From positions 337,961 to 401,960 of the forward strand of contig JAKMXF010000301.1 of NCBI GenBank assembly GCA_024704765.1: a DNA stretch of 64,000 nucleotides. The letters are read 5' to 3'. The notes beneath the pieces were generated by a model. That model was given only the letters and a program-made list of their open reading frames with translations, did no database searches and had not been told where the DNA came from. Both the position numbers and the translations under genes were made by a program. This DNA comes from Oopsacas minuta (taxonomy: Eukaryota; Porifera; Hexactinellida; Lyssacinosida; Leucopsacidae). Of this stretch, positions 44,839 through 57,659 are shown one piece after another (positions within the stretch are counted from its first letter, which is position 1; every line of letters starts with the position of its first letter).

Positions 44839-47235
44839 CAGACACTCCCGACATACGAACATTCGTAGAAACGAACAAAATAGTTATTTTCATATTTATT
44901 CACTGTGTACAGTAAACTACAAACTTGTGGTCACTACCAAACGCGCACAGGGCTGTATCACATAGAAAATACACAATTAAAAATAGCTACGACAGTGCAG
45001 CTTCATTATGATTAAACAATAGGCATTCACCTTACAAAGCAGCAATGCATTTTTATGAAAAATTCGTTTTGCGGGTTTAGGAACTATTGTATAGAAGTAG
45101 GCCCATTGTATTTTTGTAACTATTGTATATTTTAGAAGAAAATATACGGCATTGATCTTTGTCAAATATTTGAGGCATCGTTTACTCAGAATGGATAGTA
45201 AGAAGCGTAAGGCAAGTGATGCTAGTGGTAATGCTAATAAACGTCATGCTATCTCGATGGAAACAAAAGTGGCAATAATAAAAAAGCTAGAGAGTGGCAA
45301 AAAATGGTGAATGTAGCCCGCGCTTACAATATGAATCGTTCCACCATTGGTACGATATACAAATGCAATGATCGTGTTATGGAACACGTGAAGAGTGCAT
45401 GCCTATGCAGTCTACTATTATTAGCAAGAAGAGGAGTAAACTATTAGAAGAAATGGAAAAGCTTCTCGGTCTTTGGATGGAGCACCAGTGGCAGCGTCAT
45501 GTAGGACTTAGCCTCATGCTGATTCAGGAGAAGGCTAAGTCAATTCTTGAAGATTTTAAGGCTAAAACTGGTGAAAGTGCAGAAGAGGAGACTTTTGCTG
45601 CAAGCATGGATGGTTCCAACGCTTCAAGAAACGAACAAACTTGCATCGTGTTACTGTATTGGGTGAAACAGCAAGTGCCGACAAAGTGGCTGCCGAGAAA
45701 TTTCCAGTTATCTTGGAAGATATCATCAATGCCAGTGGTTATGCTCCTCAGCAAATTTTCAATGTGGACAAGACTGGTCTTTTCTGGAAACAAATGCCTC
45801 AGAAAACGTATATTAGCCGTGAAGAGAAGACGATGCCAGGCTTTAAGGCTGCGAAGGATAGGTTAACCTTGATGTTGGACGGCAATACATCAGGAGACTT
45901 CAAGCTTAAACCACTATTAGTCTACCGAGCTGAGAATCCACGAGCATTCAAGAATCTTACGAAAAATTCACTTCCTGTAATTTGGAAGTCTAATACAAAG
46001 GCCTGGGTGACACTCGTTGTATTCGAGGACTGGTTTCTCAACCACTTCATTCCCGAGGTCAAGCTGTATTGCTGGAAAATGGAAATCCCTTTCAAGATCC
46101 TCCTGCTTTTAGATAACGCACCTGGTCATCCTCCACATTTGGATGATTTTTACCCTGATGTGAAAGTTGTTTACCTTCCCCCTAACACAACTTCACTCCT
46201 TCAACCAATGGATCAAGGTGTTATTGCAAATTTTAAGAAATATTACACACGTCGTACCTTCAGCCAAGCATTGAAGGCAGTGGAAGATGATCATAATACG
46301 ACCTTAAGTGACTTTTGGAAGACATTTAACATCTACATGTGCGTCAAACACATTGATGCTGCATGGCATGAAGTTTCACAGACCAACATGAGCGGTGTTT
46401 GGAAGTTTTTGTGCCCACAGTTTGTCAACAATTTTCAAGGATTCAACAAGAAGAGGACAAGAAAATCCTTGAAAACCTTGTTGAAATATTTTAAAAGCTT
46501 GACATTGACCTGGATGAAGAGGACTTCGAAGAGCTGTTTGAGTCACATTCACAGGAATTGACAAATGAGGAACTAATGGAATTGGAAGCCATGCAAAGAC
46601 AATCCGAACAAGAAGACGAGGAAGAGATTCTTCCTATAAAGAAATTTGATACAAAGATGATGGCCGAGGGGTTTAGTCTTATCGAGGAAGCTCTCGCTAT
46701 TTTCGAGAATCAGGATCCAAATGATGAGAGATTTTCAAAAGTAGCAACAAGTGTCCGCGATTCCTTCCAATGTTATCGCATCATCTACAATGAAAAGAAA
46801 AGAAAGACAACGCAAACCTCCTTAGGCCAATTCTTCAAGAAGCGTGATGATCCTCGTGAAAACATCAAATCGGTGGTGGAAAATCTCCTTGAAAATGTAG
46901 AGGCAATGCCTTCAAACATATGTGTTTCATCTCCACTGCCCTCTTCATTATATGATCCCTCCGATGTTGATGGACCGTTGTAACACTTAAATATAGCCTA
47001 CTGTAGTGTATCCTGTATGTGAATATGTTCTGTGTTTTAAAATATTTTATTTTTGTGTCTTTCAATAAGATATCAATTATCAACTTGCATATTTGTTGTG
47101 TATAATGATGTAGAGGATGGTTTAGTAGGGATATATTGTGCTCAGCACCACAAAACAATACTCTATCAACTTGCGAACAATTCGAGGTACGAACGTCCGT
47201 CCGGAACGTAACTCGTTCGTTACCTGGAGTGTCTG
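44839..47235 (+). mobile_element. Tigger/pogo-type DNA transposon, copy B
   Basis: 2397 bp between CAGACACTCC at 44839 and GGAGTGTCTG at 47235, flanked on both sides by TA (44837-44838 and 47236-47237). It aligns with copy A (9005-11404) end to end. The first about 600 bp and the last about 145 bp differ at several percent of positions, while the 1657 bp between look identical. Confidence 0.95.
45191..46983 (+). pseudogene. Tigger transposase, inactivated (copy B)
   Basis: Begins MDSKKRKASDASGNANKRH at 45191, with the frame intact here where copy A has two small deletions. A single-base loss near 45299 (GGCAAAAAATGG) and another near 45399 break the HTH region. From about 45436 on it is the same as copy A, including the frameshift near 45608, the shift and TAA near 46450-46495, and the acidic tail. 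The catalytic motifs NVDKTGLFW, LLLDNAPGHP and QPMDQGVIANFKK are all present but in frames that cannot be read continuously. Confidence 0.93.
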
Positions 47236-47237
47236 TA

Positions 47238-48239
47238 CTGATGTTGTCCTGGAATTCCAGTGAAATGAGCCAGCAGAGTTGATAAGGGGATCCTGCAACG
47301 TATGCAAGATATTTTCATTATCTTTCAATGGAGAATTCAATGTACTTCCTTCAAGACATTTGGTTTTCTAATTGATTATTATATGCGGATAGATTTCAGC
47401 AAAGGGCTCACCATATGTACGGTCTTTAATTTGGATACAAGATGCACCCATGTATGGTGAGAGTCCATTGAATGAGGTAATAGAATTTATCAATCGAACT
47501 ATAACATGTAAATTACCTCATGCTGATAGTGTGATAACCAATGGCGAAACCTGTTTACAAAGTCATAACGTCATAAATATACTCATTGTTTCAAAAGAAA
47601 GTCTTTTCGACGTTTTAAATTTAGTCATCCTTAGCGCAATGGTTCAAACTATGAGAACCACTGGAATTTGATATTAAGACGGACAGCTAATATGGGAAAA
47701 ATTGCTCATAAAGAGTCTCTTAAAGAGACTGCCTTGAAAATATACAAATTACTATCTCCCTACACGATTTCTTTGTAGAGTTATCACTAAGTGAAGAGGA
47801 ATATATTCTAAATTCAAGATCTTGTTTTAAAAGGTCAACTATAATCTTTCAACTTCATACAAATGAATTCAGTATTAGTGTCAATAATGAGATCATTTTA
47901 TATTTATGGAAAGCTAATAATGATCTATAATTTATTTTAGATCCATACGCACATGTTATAAATGTAACATCGTACATTGGTAAAGCGCAATGTGTCTAAG
48001 TTAAAGAAAGAGGCGACAGTATGTTGAAAAGCACGGGACACAACAATCTTGGAGAGACTTAGCAGAGTACCAAATAAATTTCAGAACTGCAGTGAAGTTG
48101 TAGCCCAGAAGTAGTCCTATCATCTCCTAATTATCCCTCTTTCCAAATATAGCCGGGATAATTGTTATACCTAGCCTTCTTTATAAGACCTACCATCAGA
48201 CGTATCAGGGAAATGGTATTGTACGATAATTATTATAAT
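47238..48239. other. Intergenic, no gene recognised
   Basis: About 1 kb. A plus-strand frame at 47450-47671 is open but resembles nothing I know. Confidence 0.4.
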
Positions 48240-49270
48240 AGCATTCCAGATTGGTTTCATGTCGCACAAAAAGTACTTTTATGCGCATGTAAATGTATTA
48301 CTGATATGTAGAATATCATGGCCCGAACCAAAAATGCAAAAAATTTCAAAATGTGCCATTTTCTTTGTTTACTAAACATCATTTAGAGAGAATCGCCCAA
48401 TCTTAGATGAACTGTAGAAAGGAAAATTTTGAATCTTTGATTTCAAAGTTAATGTACGAAATGATGTAAGATGCATCTCTACAACATAATAAATATTTTT
48501 ATCATTAAATAGTTGGCAGGAAGTTGGAGTTACAGAAGTGCCTATAGATGTCATATAACAAAATCCACTGTTTTGGATTAATAGTATTTACCCGATTTCC
48601 ATACCCTGTAATACATTCTAATATGACATCTACAAGGAATATTGCATAGTCATCAAAAAACCATTCATGGTAATATTCAGGACTGCGTCATTATCGTAGG
48701 AGATATCTTATCAACTTGTACTGATGCAAATAGAGGTATTATGATTGGAACGCGCTCTGCTTGGAATTCAAATGCCGATAGATTGACTCCTCCCAAATAC
48801 AAAGAGTATAGGGCGGGTGAACATGACGTCATCTATGCCACACTGACTCATGAGCCTAGTTGATTCAATGTCAACATGTAGGATAAGGGTATGGGAAATC
48901 GGGTATATACTATGAATCGGCAATAGTCAGTTTTGTTGCATCATTGATGGTTTTCCACATATTAATGGATCTTTACAACATATTACCATCTATGGTCACT
49001 AGTGTAACTCAAACTTCCTGTCAACTTTATAATGACAAACAAATATGTATTATGTTATAGAGATGCATCTTAGATAATTTCGTATATTAACTTTGAAATC
49101 AAAGATTCAATATTTCACTTTCTACACCTCATCAATGATATGGTCATTTTATCCAAATAATGCGCTTGCTCAGCAAAGAAATTGGCACACTTTGAAGAAT
49201 ATGATTTTTTTATTTGGAGACATGTTATTCAACCTATCAGTAATACAACGGACGTTCAAAATGTTCCCGA
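48240..49270. mobile_element. Large imperfect palindrome (fold-back element)
   Basis: 48240-48620 is the reverse complement of about 48890-49270 at roughly 75-80% identity. Paired blocks include AACTTTGAAATCAAAGATTC, GTAGAGATGCATCTTA, ATCAGTAATACA and GGTATGGAAATCGGGTA (one orientation each). The spacer is about 270 bp. No coding capacity; ends and target duplication not resolved. Confidence 0.7.
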
Positions 49271-49443
49271 CCTTGGTCATAGAAGTGAAGTTATAGGATA
49301 TTTTACCACGTATCTGTATTCATAACGAACCTTATTCTACCACCTATTCAGAACTACCTTAACGTTCACCACATCGTCAATAGCTTTTGAGTATGATTAT
49401 TTCAAATTTCTCAGTTTTGACTATCCTTATATTCCCAGTATTT

Positions 49444-50492
49444 ATGGCTGCAAATTTGAAATATGAGCAAAGATCATATATCAAAATTCGCATGATTCTT
49501 GGTAATGGCCCGAAGGATATTCCCACTAACTTGGAAGTCGTTTATAGAGATGCTAGTATTTCATATACTACTGTGAATGAGTGGGTCAAGCGGTTTAGTG
49601 AAAGACTGGAGTCACTGAGAGATGAGGAATAGATCGGGCGTCCAAGAACTGCAGTCACTAGCAATAACACCTCTGAAATTCGCTGGTGAGTGGAAAAGAT
49701 CCTCATATCACTGTTGAGGAGTTTGCTGAGTGTAGGGATCTCAACAAGAGCTGTTCATTCCATACAAATCGATGAGGTGAAAGTTAGCAAAATTTGTCCC
49801 AGGTTGATCCCCAAAGGACCCAAAGGACCGTCAGGTAACCTGTGCAAGAAAAATGCTCTCTGAGTATAAAGACTCGGATCCAAGAAGGCTGGGAGAAATC
49901 ATTAATAGCGACAAGACTTGGATAAGATCCGACGAGCCACTATCCAAATAAAGAAAAAAGGTATGGGTAGTAAACGGTGAGCCGCCTCCTCTCAATCCTA
50001 GGCCGGACTTCAGAGATCAGAAGGTCCTGTACCCCATTTTCTTTGGTGCACATGGCCCAGTTTCCCAGATTATAATACCAAAAAGGGAAGACAATTACCG
50101 GGACTTTTATGCCAACAGTTGCCTCTCAGAGGTAGAAAAACATTATTTGGAGCGGAGGCCAAAGTCTGGACTATGCGGCATGAGAGTATTGCACGATAAT
50201 TCACTGCTACATAAAACTAAGCTCGTAGAGTCAGAGTGGGATAGAATGAGAGTTGTCGAGCTAGACCACCCAACCTACTCACCTGATCTCGCTCCTTGTG
50301 ATTTCTGGCTCTCTTCAAGTGGAGAATGACTTTGCAGGCAGGCATTTTGATACCAGAATCGACTTAGGGAACGTAATTTGGAGATCCCTAAAATACATCC
50401 TGCTCGAAGACTATAAAATTGTATTTTTTAGAAGGTTAGATCTTTTACAACGAATCGTCGACGTTAATGGTGATTATCTCGAGAAAATATAA
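49444..50492 (+). pseudogene. mariner transposase relic (DD34D)
   Basis: 1049 bp, close to the usual mariner gene length. The N-terminus MAANLKYEQRSYIKIRMILG is followed by the second HTH (YTTVNEWVKRFSE) and GRPRT after a TAG at 49630. The catalytic region reads in shifting frames. The last two acids are plain: LHDNSLLHK near 50195 and YSPDLAPCDFWL near 50290, with exactly 34 residues between the aspartates. The C-terminus RHFDTRIDLGN and VNGDYLEKI fits mariner. Multiple stops and frameshifts make it an old copy. No terminal repeats identified. Confidence 0.88.
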
Positions 50493-50693
50493 AGAATTGT
50501 AGATGAATATTCTGTATAGTTACAAAGATATAGGGTAGAGGCCTGAACCTTTTGAACGCCCGTTCTACATTTACTTGGGCACAAAGAACTGTTTGTGCGA
50601 GTAAAGCACTGCTGTAATCATTACAAACTATACTGTAAATAGGGTTCCACATACTATCCTATTTAGTCAAACCGAAACATCAACCTATTAACG

Positions 50694-52050
50694 ATGTACA
50701 CTTTGGAGGTGCAGAGAAAGATTGTGTCCGGACAAGGACGAATAGATCGTATATTTAACCTACCATATAATATACAGATGCATAATCAAACAAAAGTTGC
50801 TTACAAGTATAATATTATTGCACTGAATAATACACTCAAACGCGCGGCGGCAACTTCAACAGATAACATTCGACATACATTTGATGGTGTAACCTCTTCA
50901 GATCAGGCTGGTGCTATGGTAACGTATAAAAACATTCCCAATACGATGATAAAACGGAGACATTTGAAACTCATAAGGAATCCTAAGCAGCTAAAGAATT
51001 TGAAAACATGATCAGACAAACCCGTTTCTCAAAGGATTTCGATAGATGATCATTTTACAGATGGTTTCGCAGCAATATTTTGGTCAGATCGATTGTACTA
51101 ACATCTGAAAGCAGTAACCTTATCAATTACAATGGAACATTCTATTTAGTGCCCAAATTATTCCATCACTGGTTCATCATTTTCAATCAGGAAGGCCATC
51201 ATGCCTTGCTAGCAATATGTCTTGATGTCTAAAAGACTGAGCCTCTTTAAGAGGCTCTGCTGCAGAAGATTTTGAGAAAACATCCCGAAATTCCTTTCAT
51301 ACAATCTTGAGTACAATTGGAATTTCGGGCTGCGTATTCCATTATATTAAAGCAATTTGAAAGTGAAAAAGTTTCAGCTTTCATCTCCACATACTCAAAA
51401 CTGGATCTCAACAAGTGGATCAGGTTAATAATAGCTCTCCCCAGTTCCTATGCTAGCAAAAGAAGAAATAGCTACAGTTTATCAATTCCTATCGGATACA
51501 CAACCTACTGAATCACCTCTATTGAAAAGAACATTTTCGAAAACTTCGTTATTACATTAAAAGGAATGGATTGTGAGAAATGATTTCTTCGTTTACTATT
51601 CAATGCGATACCCAACAATTGTCATGAAGTTTGTCAGAGAAGTTTGAAGCCGCTTATCCCAGTGAATAAGCAGAACATTTTGACATTCATGGAGTGATTC
51701 GAAAGAATTTGCTAAAATATGCCCTATAATATCAGAGATTGAAAAAATGGTTGGAAATTGGGGGACGATCGATAAGGATGTAGATAACGAGACAAAGGTT
51801 AATATGTAAATAAAAGCTTTAGATCAGTGAATATTCCATACTTGAATGTGCCTAATCCTGTGTCATATGTTTGATGACTAGAGCCAGTACATTTGTGATA
51901 ATACCATGCGGACGCGCACAGATTTGCGGGAATTGTGAAGGAAAAGTTTAATGAAGGAGATAGATGTCCTACTTCCAGGTCAATGATATCAACCAAACTA
52001 CAAATTTTCCAGTAATTAGAAAGATCATATTCATTAGGAATCACTAAGCA
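50694..52050 (+). pseudogene. Mutator-like (MULE, FLYWCH-type) transposase relic
   Basis: The first part (50694-51011) has the layout of the region after the FLYWCH finger (LKRAAATSTDNIRHTFDGV, then IKRRHLKLIR). Downstream, in changing frames, are NYNGTFYLVPKLFHHWFII (about 51130-51190), resembling the DGTF first-aspartate block of MULE transposases, HPEIPFIQS..LEFRAAYSI (about 51280-51330), resembling the second block, and a closing YHADAHRFAGIVKEKFN (about 51890-51950). All are weak, so this is an old relic. The FLYWCH finger itself was not found upstream. Confidence 0.5.
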
Positions 52051-54617
52051 TATTCACTCTCCACAAATAGAACTACTAGCCAACACAAACCTTGGAGTTA
52101 TTATTTAATTTACAAAATTTACAACATATATTATATGACATTCTCGATATAATTTAGTGATCAATTGAAGAATATTCACTAGATATCATTAGTATACACG
52201 TGACACCAATTATTCGAACCTTGTCTATAATGGGTACCTCTTCCCGAAAGTCAGAGGGGACACTGCCTAGCCCTGCTCTGCTACTCGAATCAGGTTCGCC
52301 TAACCACAAAATTGCTTAACAGGGATGAAGAGTCAGCCAAAAATTTCGTTGTCTCCCAGACTCTGACGTTCTGCCTACGGGTCTATATTCCCCACCATCA
52401 GTAGTAGCCAGGAGAAAAGTTATACAAAAATTATGAGAAGCCGATCAAATAACACATTATAGTTGACACGTTGGAAATTTGTCAAAACCTTAACGCAAAA
52501 TCACCACAAATATTTTACAATTCGGATATCATTACCATTACCTACCAAAACGATACTTTCTGATAATATTCCAGCTATACGGAAAGTCGGTCATATAAAC
52601 GATTTAAGCAACCTCGTTATTCAGTTTGACTACACAGCTAAATTCTTCTTCTTCATCAAGAGATGATAACATCCAGTATTCGAGTCAAATTTGTCGTCCC
52701 TGCCTGAGCATTCAAACCACTGCTAAAATTTCGATATAAATAGTGCTTATCTCGTCAATTCTTGAGGGCCTATACAGTAAAACTGTAAGATTTGGGGCAT
52801 ATCCCATGTCAAAATAGCATTTTGACTAATTTGCAAACCGCAGTCTATACTTACACCTAATATCAATACTATGAAGCTGAATAATCTGTATATAAATGTT
52901 TGGATGTCCAGAATTGATTGAAGAAACTGAAGGGCCCTCCAGGCTGATTTTGGCATACAGGGGTATTTTTGACCTAGCACGGACATTTTCGAGTCTTGGA
53001 CGAAAATTCGCACCTAATACGAAATCATAACGTAATTATCACCACTATTAATTTGGAAAAATGAAATTAATTGACACTCTTCAAAAAATATAAATGATAG
53101 AAGTTCGAAATTTGAATCAGAAGGACCCATCAATGGCCCAAATGCCATGATGTCATGATTTGAACATATACAAACTTATCATGGGATTATTGCATCATTA
53201 TTACATCACAAAAATATTCCAAATAGTGCAAATTCGATAAAATATAGAATTTCTAAATAATTGAGGCAAAAAGGGCCAGATTACAAACCAATAGCAACGT
53301 AGTAGCTCCAGTATTAAGACAGAAAGCCATCAAATCGAATTCGGATGGGCAATGGACAATAATAAATCCCTCAAAATAGTATCTCGAAGTATTAGTGCCA
53401 ATGAGAATACAAAAATCAAACCATCAAGAAATTTAGCTATTTACTACTTAAGCTATCCTGAGGCACTAAGCTGTCGCGTAGAGATAGAAACTGATTGATC
53501 AGATAAAGTAGATTACGAATATGATATCAGATATCCTCTGAATAAGAACAGACCCCACTTTAGTATTAAATTTATTGCAATTTTTGATGTCTGAACATTT
53601 TTGTCTGGTGCAGTTTTGTTACCAGGCATCGATATGTGTATAACATGCATGGACGAATTACAAGACAACCCTACATATAAAGATTGAATTTGGTAGAATA
53701 TGCATCAGGGATGTATATGAGCCATTGGAAACCAAAATTCTTGGTATTTAAATTGTCAGGTTTCAGCCTTTTTAAATTCTCATTTTCATTTATTCCCTCC
53801 TAAAGCGGTGAATTTTACTAGTGCTAGACTAATTATGGTGATTTGGTGAGTAATTAAACCATTTGTTAGCTACCAAAATTCTGAACCTGGTGGATTAGTT
53901 AAGCCAACAAAATTTAGATCCTACACAATTGGATTAGTAAAAATTAAGATCGTTGCGAATAACCACCAATTTGAAATCTAGTGGGCTCAATACAGCCAGC
54001 AGCGACTTTTATTCTATTGAGGATTGGGAAATAAACTATTTCAGTTATACGAACACCAAATATAAATGTGAATGACGAAGGCTGATCGAGGGTGAGATGT
54101 AGTTAAAACACTTTCAGAAAACACATTTATAGTAATAGGTTAAACTCAAAATTTTCCAAACTTGTCTAGGGGTGATACAATTGGAGCTACTGTTTTCATG
54201 GAAATCCGATAATGCAGAAATCAACCTAGTAGAACTTAAGTCAGCAATTTTAGGCTACATGTATAATCCGTACTATAAAAGTCCAAATTATACCTACACA
54301 TCTCCATTGTAAGATGAAATAAAAACTTCACTAATATGTAAATTAGTACATAATAACTTAAGGCTAAAAACCAAACCAAACAGAACTCAAAGACGAGCTG
54401 TTCGAATAACTTAGGGCGTACGACTTGTAAGTGAGAAAAGGGTATATGTGGCAGAGACAAGGAGACATGCCATATTTTCGAACATATTTAATTATATAAA
54501 TAAAAATATACACTCACATAGTAATCTAGAAGAGAAAGACCAGAATACATATATTAGATATTGTTCCAAGGGAGGCGAGAATCTTCCAAGATCAATCTTG
54601 ATATAATTTAATGCTTG
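52051..54617. other. Intergenic, with one repeat copy
   Basis: Mostly unrecognised. About 52904-53040 (GAATTGATTGAAGAAACTGA...CAGGGGTATTTTTGACC...TTCGAGTCTTGG) is a direct relative of 30277-30375, the right arm of the inverted-repeat element at 29.8-30.5 kb. Confidence 0.5.
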
Positions 54618-54730
54618 TTATGTGGAAAGAGTAATGTGTCCTTTAGTAGATTTTGCATGTAGGATAGGATTAGTTGGCATAATTTCAGTCTTAGTTCGAG
54701 GCAAAATGAAAGCATCTTGGTTTAAAGAGT

Positions 54731-56571
54731 TTAAACTATTACTTGATATTGATGAATGTGAATATATACTATAATCAGACAACGATTTACGGATAGGATA
54801 CCCGTTGGATCGAGTTCATGATCCAAAATGGGATAATCAGAACTGTATATTTTCTCTGTAGAATTTGGTATATAATAAAATTCAGTTCCTTTATCATGTA
54901 TAATCAAATTTTCAGTACTGGAAGATACACCCTTTGCTTTGAGATCTTTAGTATTATCATCAATGGTCTTATGTTGACTTGCAGAGGGATGATCATGTGA
55001 TTCAATTTTGATCAATTGTCTTAGTTCACCTAGTTCTCGCAGATCAGAGCCAATGTTATTGATTTTAACAAATTTGTGGGGTTTAGAAATTTGATTTGTC
55101 AATTTGATTGATTGATAATTAGGGAAATAGTTGAGTCTACTAGTAGTTAATTTTATCTCATTGAAAACAATACTGAGTTCCAACTTGATATCATCAGATT
55201 TGGACAGTAGGCTACCTAATGTATAGTGATAACCGGTTGAGCCTTCAATGTTATAATGAATTCGAATTGCATGTTTACGATCTAGTAATTTATATTTGTT
55301 AAAAGTTCCAAATTGAACACTTTCTAACGATGTATACTTAAGTAGCTCATATGATAGTATTAAACCTGGTGTATATTGATATAGTAAAATTAAAATAGCA
55401 TTCGGTAATAACAATAGTATAAAAAATTGGTCAGATGCTTCAGATGAAATGCATTTAAAACTATCGAGTTCCTTTAATGCCCATCCTCGAATATTTTCAT
55501 CCAAATCCAAGTATTCTCTAACTGCATGTATAAGACCACAGGGATCATTTATATCATTTTCAAAGATATCCACCTGGTTAAAAATTGAATTTTCAGATGG
55601 AGCAGGATCAATACCCAAGTCATCCTGCATTGAATCGATAACTCTTTGGCGAAGAGTATCCTTGAAATGGTTTATATAATATCTATTTGCAGAAGAAAAA
55701 CCATCTCTTACTGTTCCTTTCAAGTTTCTATGTCCTGTACGTGTTAAATCCCCTTTCATAGCTACAGTTCCAGCATATTGTCTGCTAATGGCGTCTCCAT
55801 TATCTGCCCATAATTTACGATATGATTGAAGGCAAACAAATGGTAGTGATTGATCGGGCATCAACAAACCAAGTTTCATTAAAACTAAATCCAACATTTC
55901 ACGAGCAATGATAGCTTGGATGACATTAGTCCGATCAAGACAATCCATGCAATTTACACGAAACACACCTCCTTGTTCGCATAATAAATCGAGTTTCTGA
56001 TCATTCGTTCTGCTGACCCAAAAGAAATTGTAGTGTTCGAATTGTTCCCTTATTTGGCTAAATATTTCCTGAAGTCTAGAAAATTGGAAACCTTTACATT
56101 GCTTATGAAAGTCAAAGAAAAAATAATTAAGATGCGGAGAATTTAAAGCCTTATAATGTGATTCAAATTCATTTTTCACTATACTTTCTTTTCCTATTTC
56201 ATCAACCAAATTAACGATAGACATATGTTTGTAGATACGAATTTGGCTTGATATATGAAGTTCAAAAGCATCTTGTGTCGAATGAAAATCTTTGTTTATT
56301 TGGGGTAGTGGCTTATACTTTGGTCCAGATTGACTCCAAAAAATAGGAATTGAACCCCTAACTTGGACATATGAGAACTTTTGTGATCCTACCATAATTA
56401 CCAACTCTGTCTCTACATAATTAGCTACGTAACCATCAGAATCAATTCCTCTCCGTTTATATCTTGTTCCAGCACGATATCTACTTCTTCGAGAAATGAT
56501 AGAAAGATGAAAAATTGGAGAATTTTCAGGTGGATTGTTTTGAACTTGACTTATAGAGATTTCCTCGAAGT
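54731..56571 (-). CDS. SAC2/INPP5F-type phosphoinositide phosphatase, 5' part missing
   Basis: The open frame covers the second half of the SAC domain: LSIISRRSRYRAGTRYKRRG, VANYVETE, RGSIPIFWSQ, the catalytic CX5R loop in FRVNCMDCLDRTN, then WADNGDAISRQYAGT and SANRYYINHFKD. A hSac2-type domain follows (FGTFNKYKLLDRKHAIRIHY and GYHYTLGSLL). The hSac2 domain is diagnostic for SAC2/INPP5F, which hydrolyses the 4-phosphate of phosphoinositides on endosomes. The exon start is placed at 56571 after the acceptor TTCCTTTTCATTATAG; about 150 N-terminal SAC residues must lie in upstream exons that I did not find. At the 3' end, a one-base shift near 54806 would extend the protein by a serine-rich tail (SLSDYSIYSHSSISSNSLNS) to a stop at 54618; the sequence there looks coding. 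Confidence 0.9.
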
Positions 56572-56701
56572 CTATAATGAAAAGGAACACAATTAAATAT
56601 TGCAAAGAATACATTGGGTAGAACATGCAGTGTAAACTGCACGATCGATTCGATACACTCTGAAATTTAGAATAATCTTTCACTATACCCGTGAAAATCA
56701 A

Positions 56702-57659
56702 TAATTAGAAAATGAGTTCAGTATATAGTAATGACTTGAGTCATTTCCAAAGGGTTCCCAAAATAGGAGTTTCCAGTCGGCATGTGATCTGAATGGAGTA
56801 AATGAACAATTTATGTGCCTGCATTTATACCACCAGTGACTTTCCCATCACACAGTTGTATCAGCATTTTTATCTATTGAATGCTCTGGTTTTACAAGGT
56901 ATATGTAAATATATTCTACGGAAGATGTTGGCTCGGGGCTGATCATGAACACAAATATGGCTTTAGCTAAACACAGCACATATTAGTTTCTGGAAACATG
57001 ACCAATATTATTAGCATCTCCCCTATAAGAGTTCGTATAAAGCGAAAGTATTCCATATTGGAACATGATGGCTCAAAGTATCACATTTATGATTACTCAC
57101 AAAAAATTGATTTGGAAAAAGCCATCATGTAAATGCTAGAAGAGAGTAAAAATGAATATAGTAATATAGAAAAAAATATGCGTATATGTCACATGATTAT
57201 ACAGAAGTTTTCAAAATCAATAGAACCATTATTGTGAACGAATTCCAAGTTTAAGTGATATAACTATGTTGTTAAATCGCTGTTTGATTATTTGTTCGTC
57301 TGTTCGTTCCTGGTCAAGGAAAGGTTTCTGGTGTGCAATAATGAATTCGAAATTCACAATCCCGATAAATAATGTTTTATCGTGTAGTCAAATAAGTAAT
57401 TCACTAAAATTGACTAAATAGAGAATTTGTTTTTAATTAATCATATATAAATGTATTTGTTGTTTTTAAGAATATCTGCTCCAAACTGTAACACAGGGGT
57501 AACACAGTAAGCTGAATCTGAATTTCTCAATTTCAAGTTTTTCACATGAAAATTTATTGTTGTTTTTATGAAGACAAAAGTAAACAAATAGTTGATATGT
57601 AGGAATATACTTAGAGAATTGCTCTCAACAGATATATAAAGACAATCAAGTAGACTGAA
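56702..57659. other. 5' region of SAC2, nothing recognised
   Basis: Should contain, or lead towards, the missing first exons of SAC2 on the minus strand. I could not identify a coding block that matches the SAC N-terminus. Confidence 0.35.

Noticed and set aside
52234-52330. Weak FLYWCH-finger-like text (NGYLFPKVRGDT)
   Set aside because: Lacks the diagnostic cysteines and histidines in order, and lies after rather than before the MULE relic.
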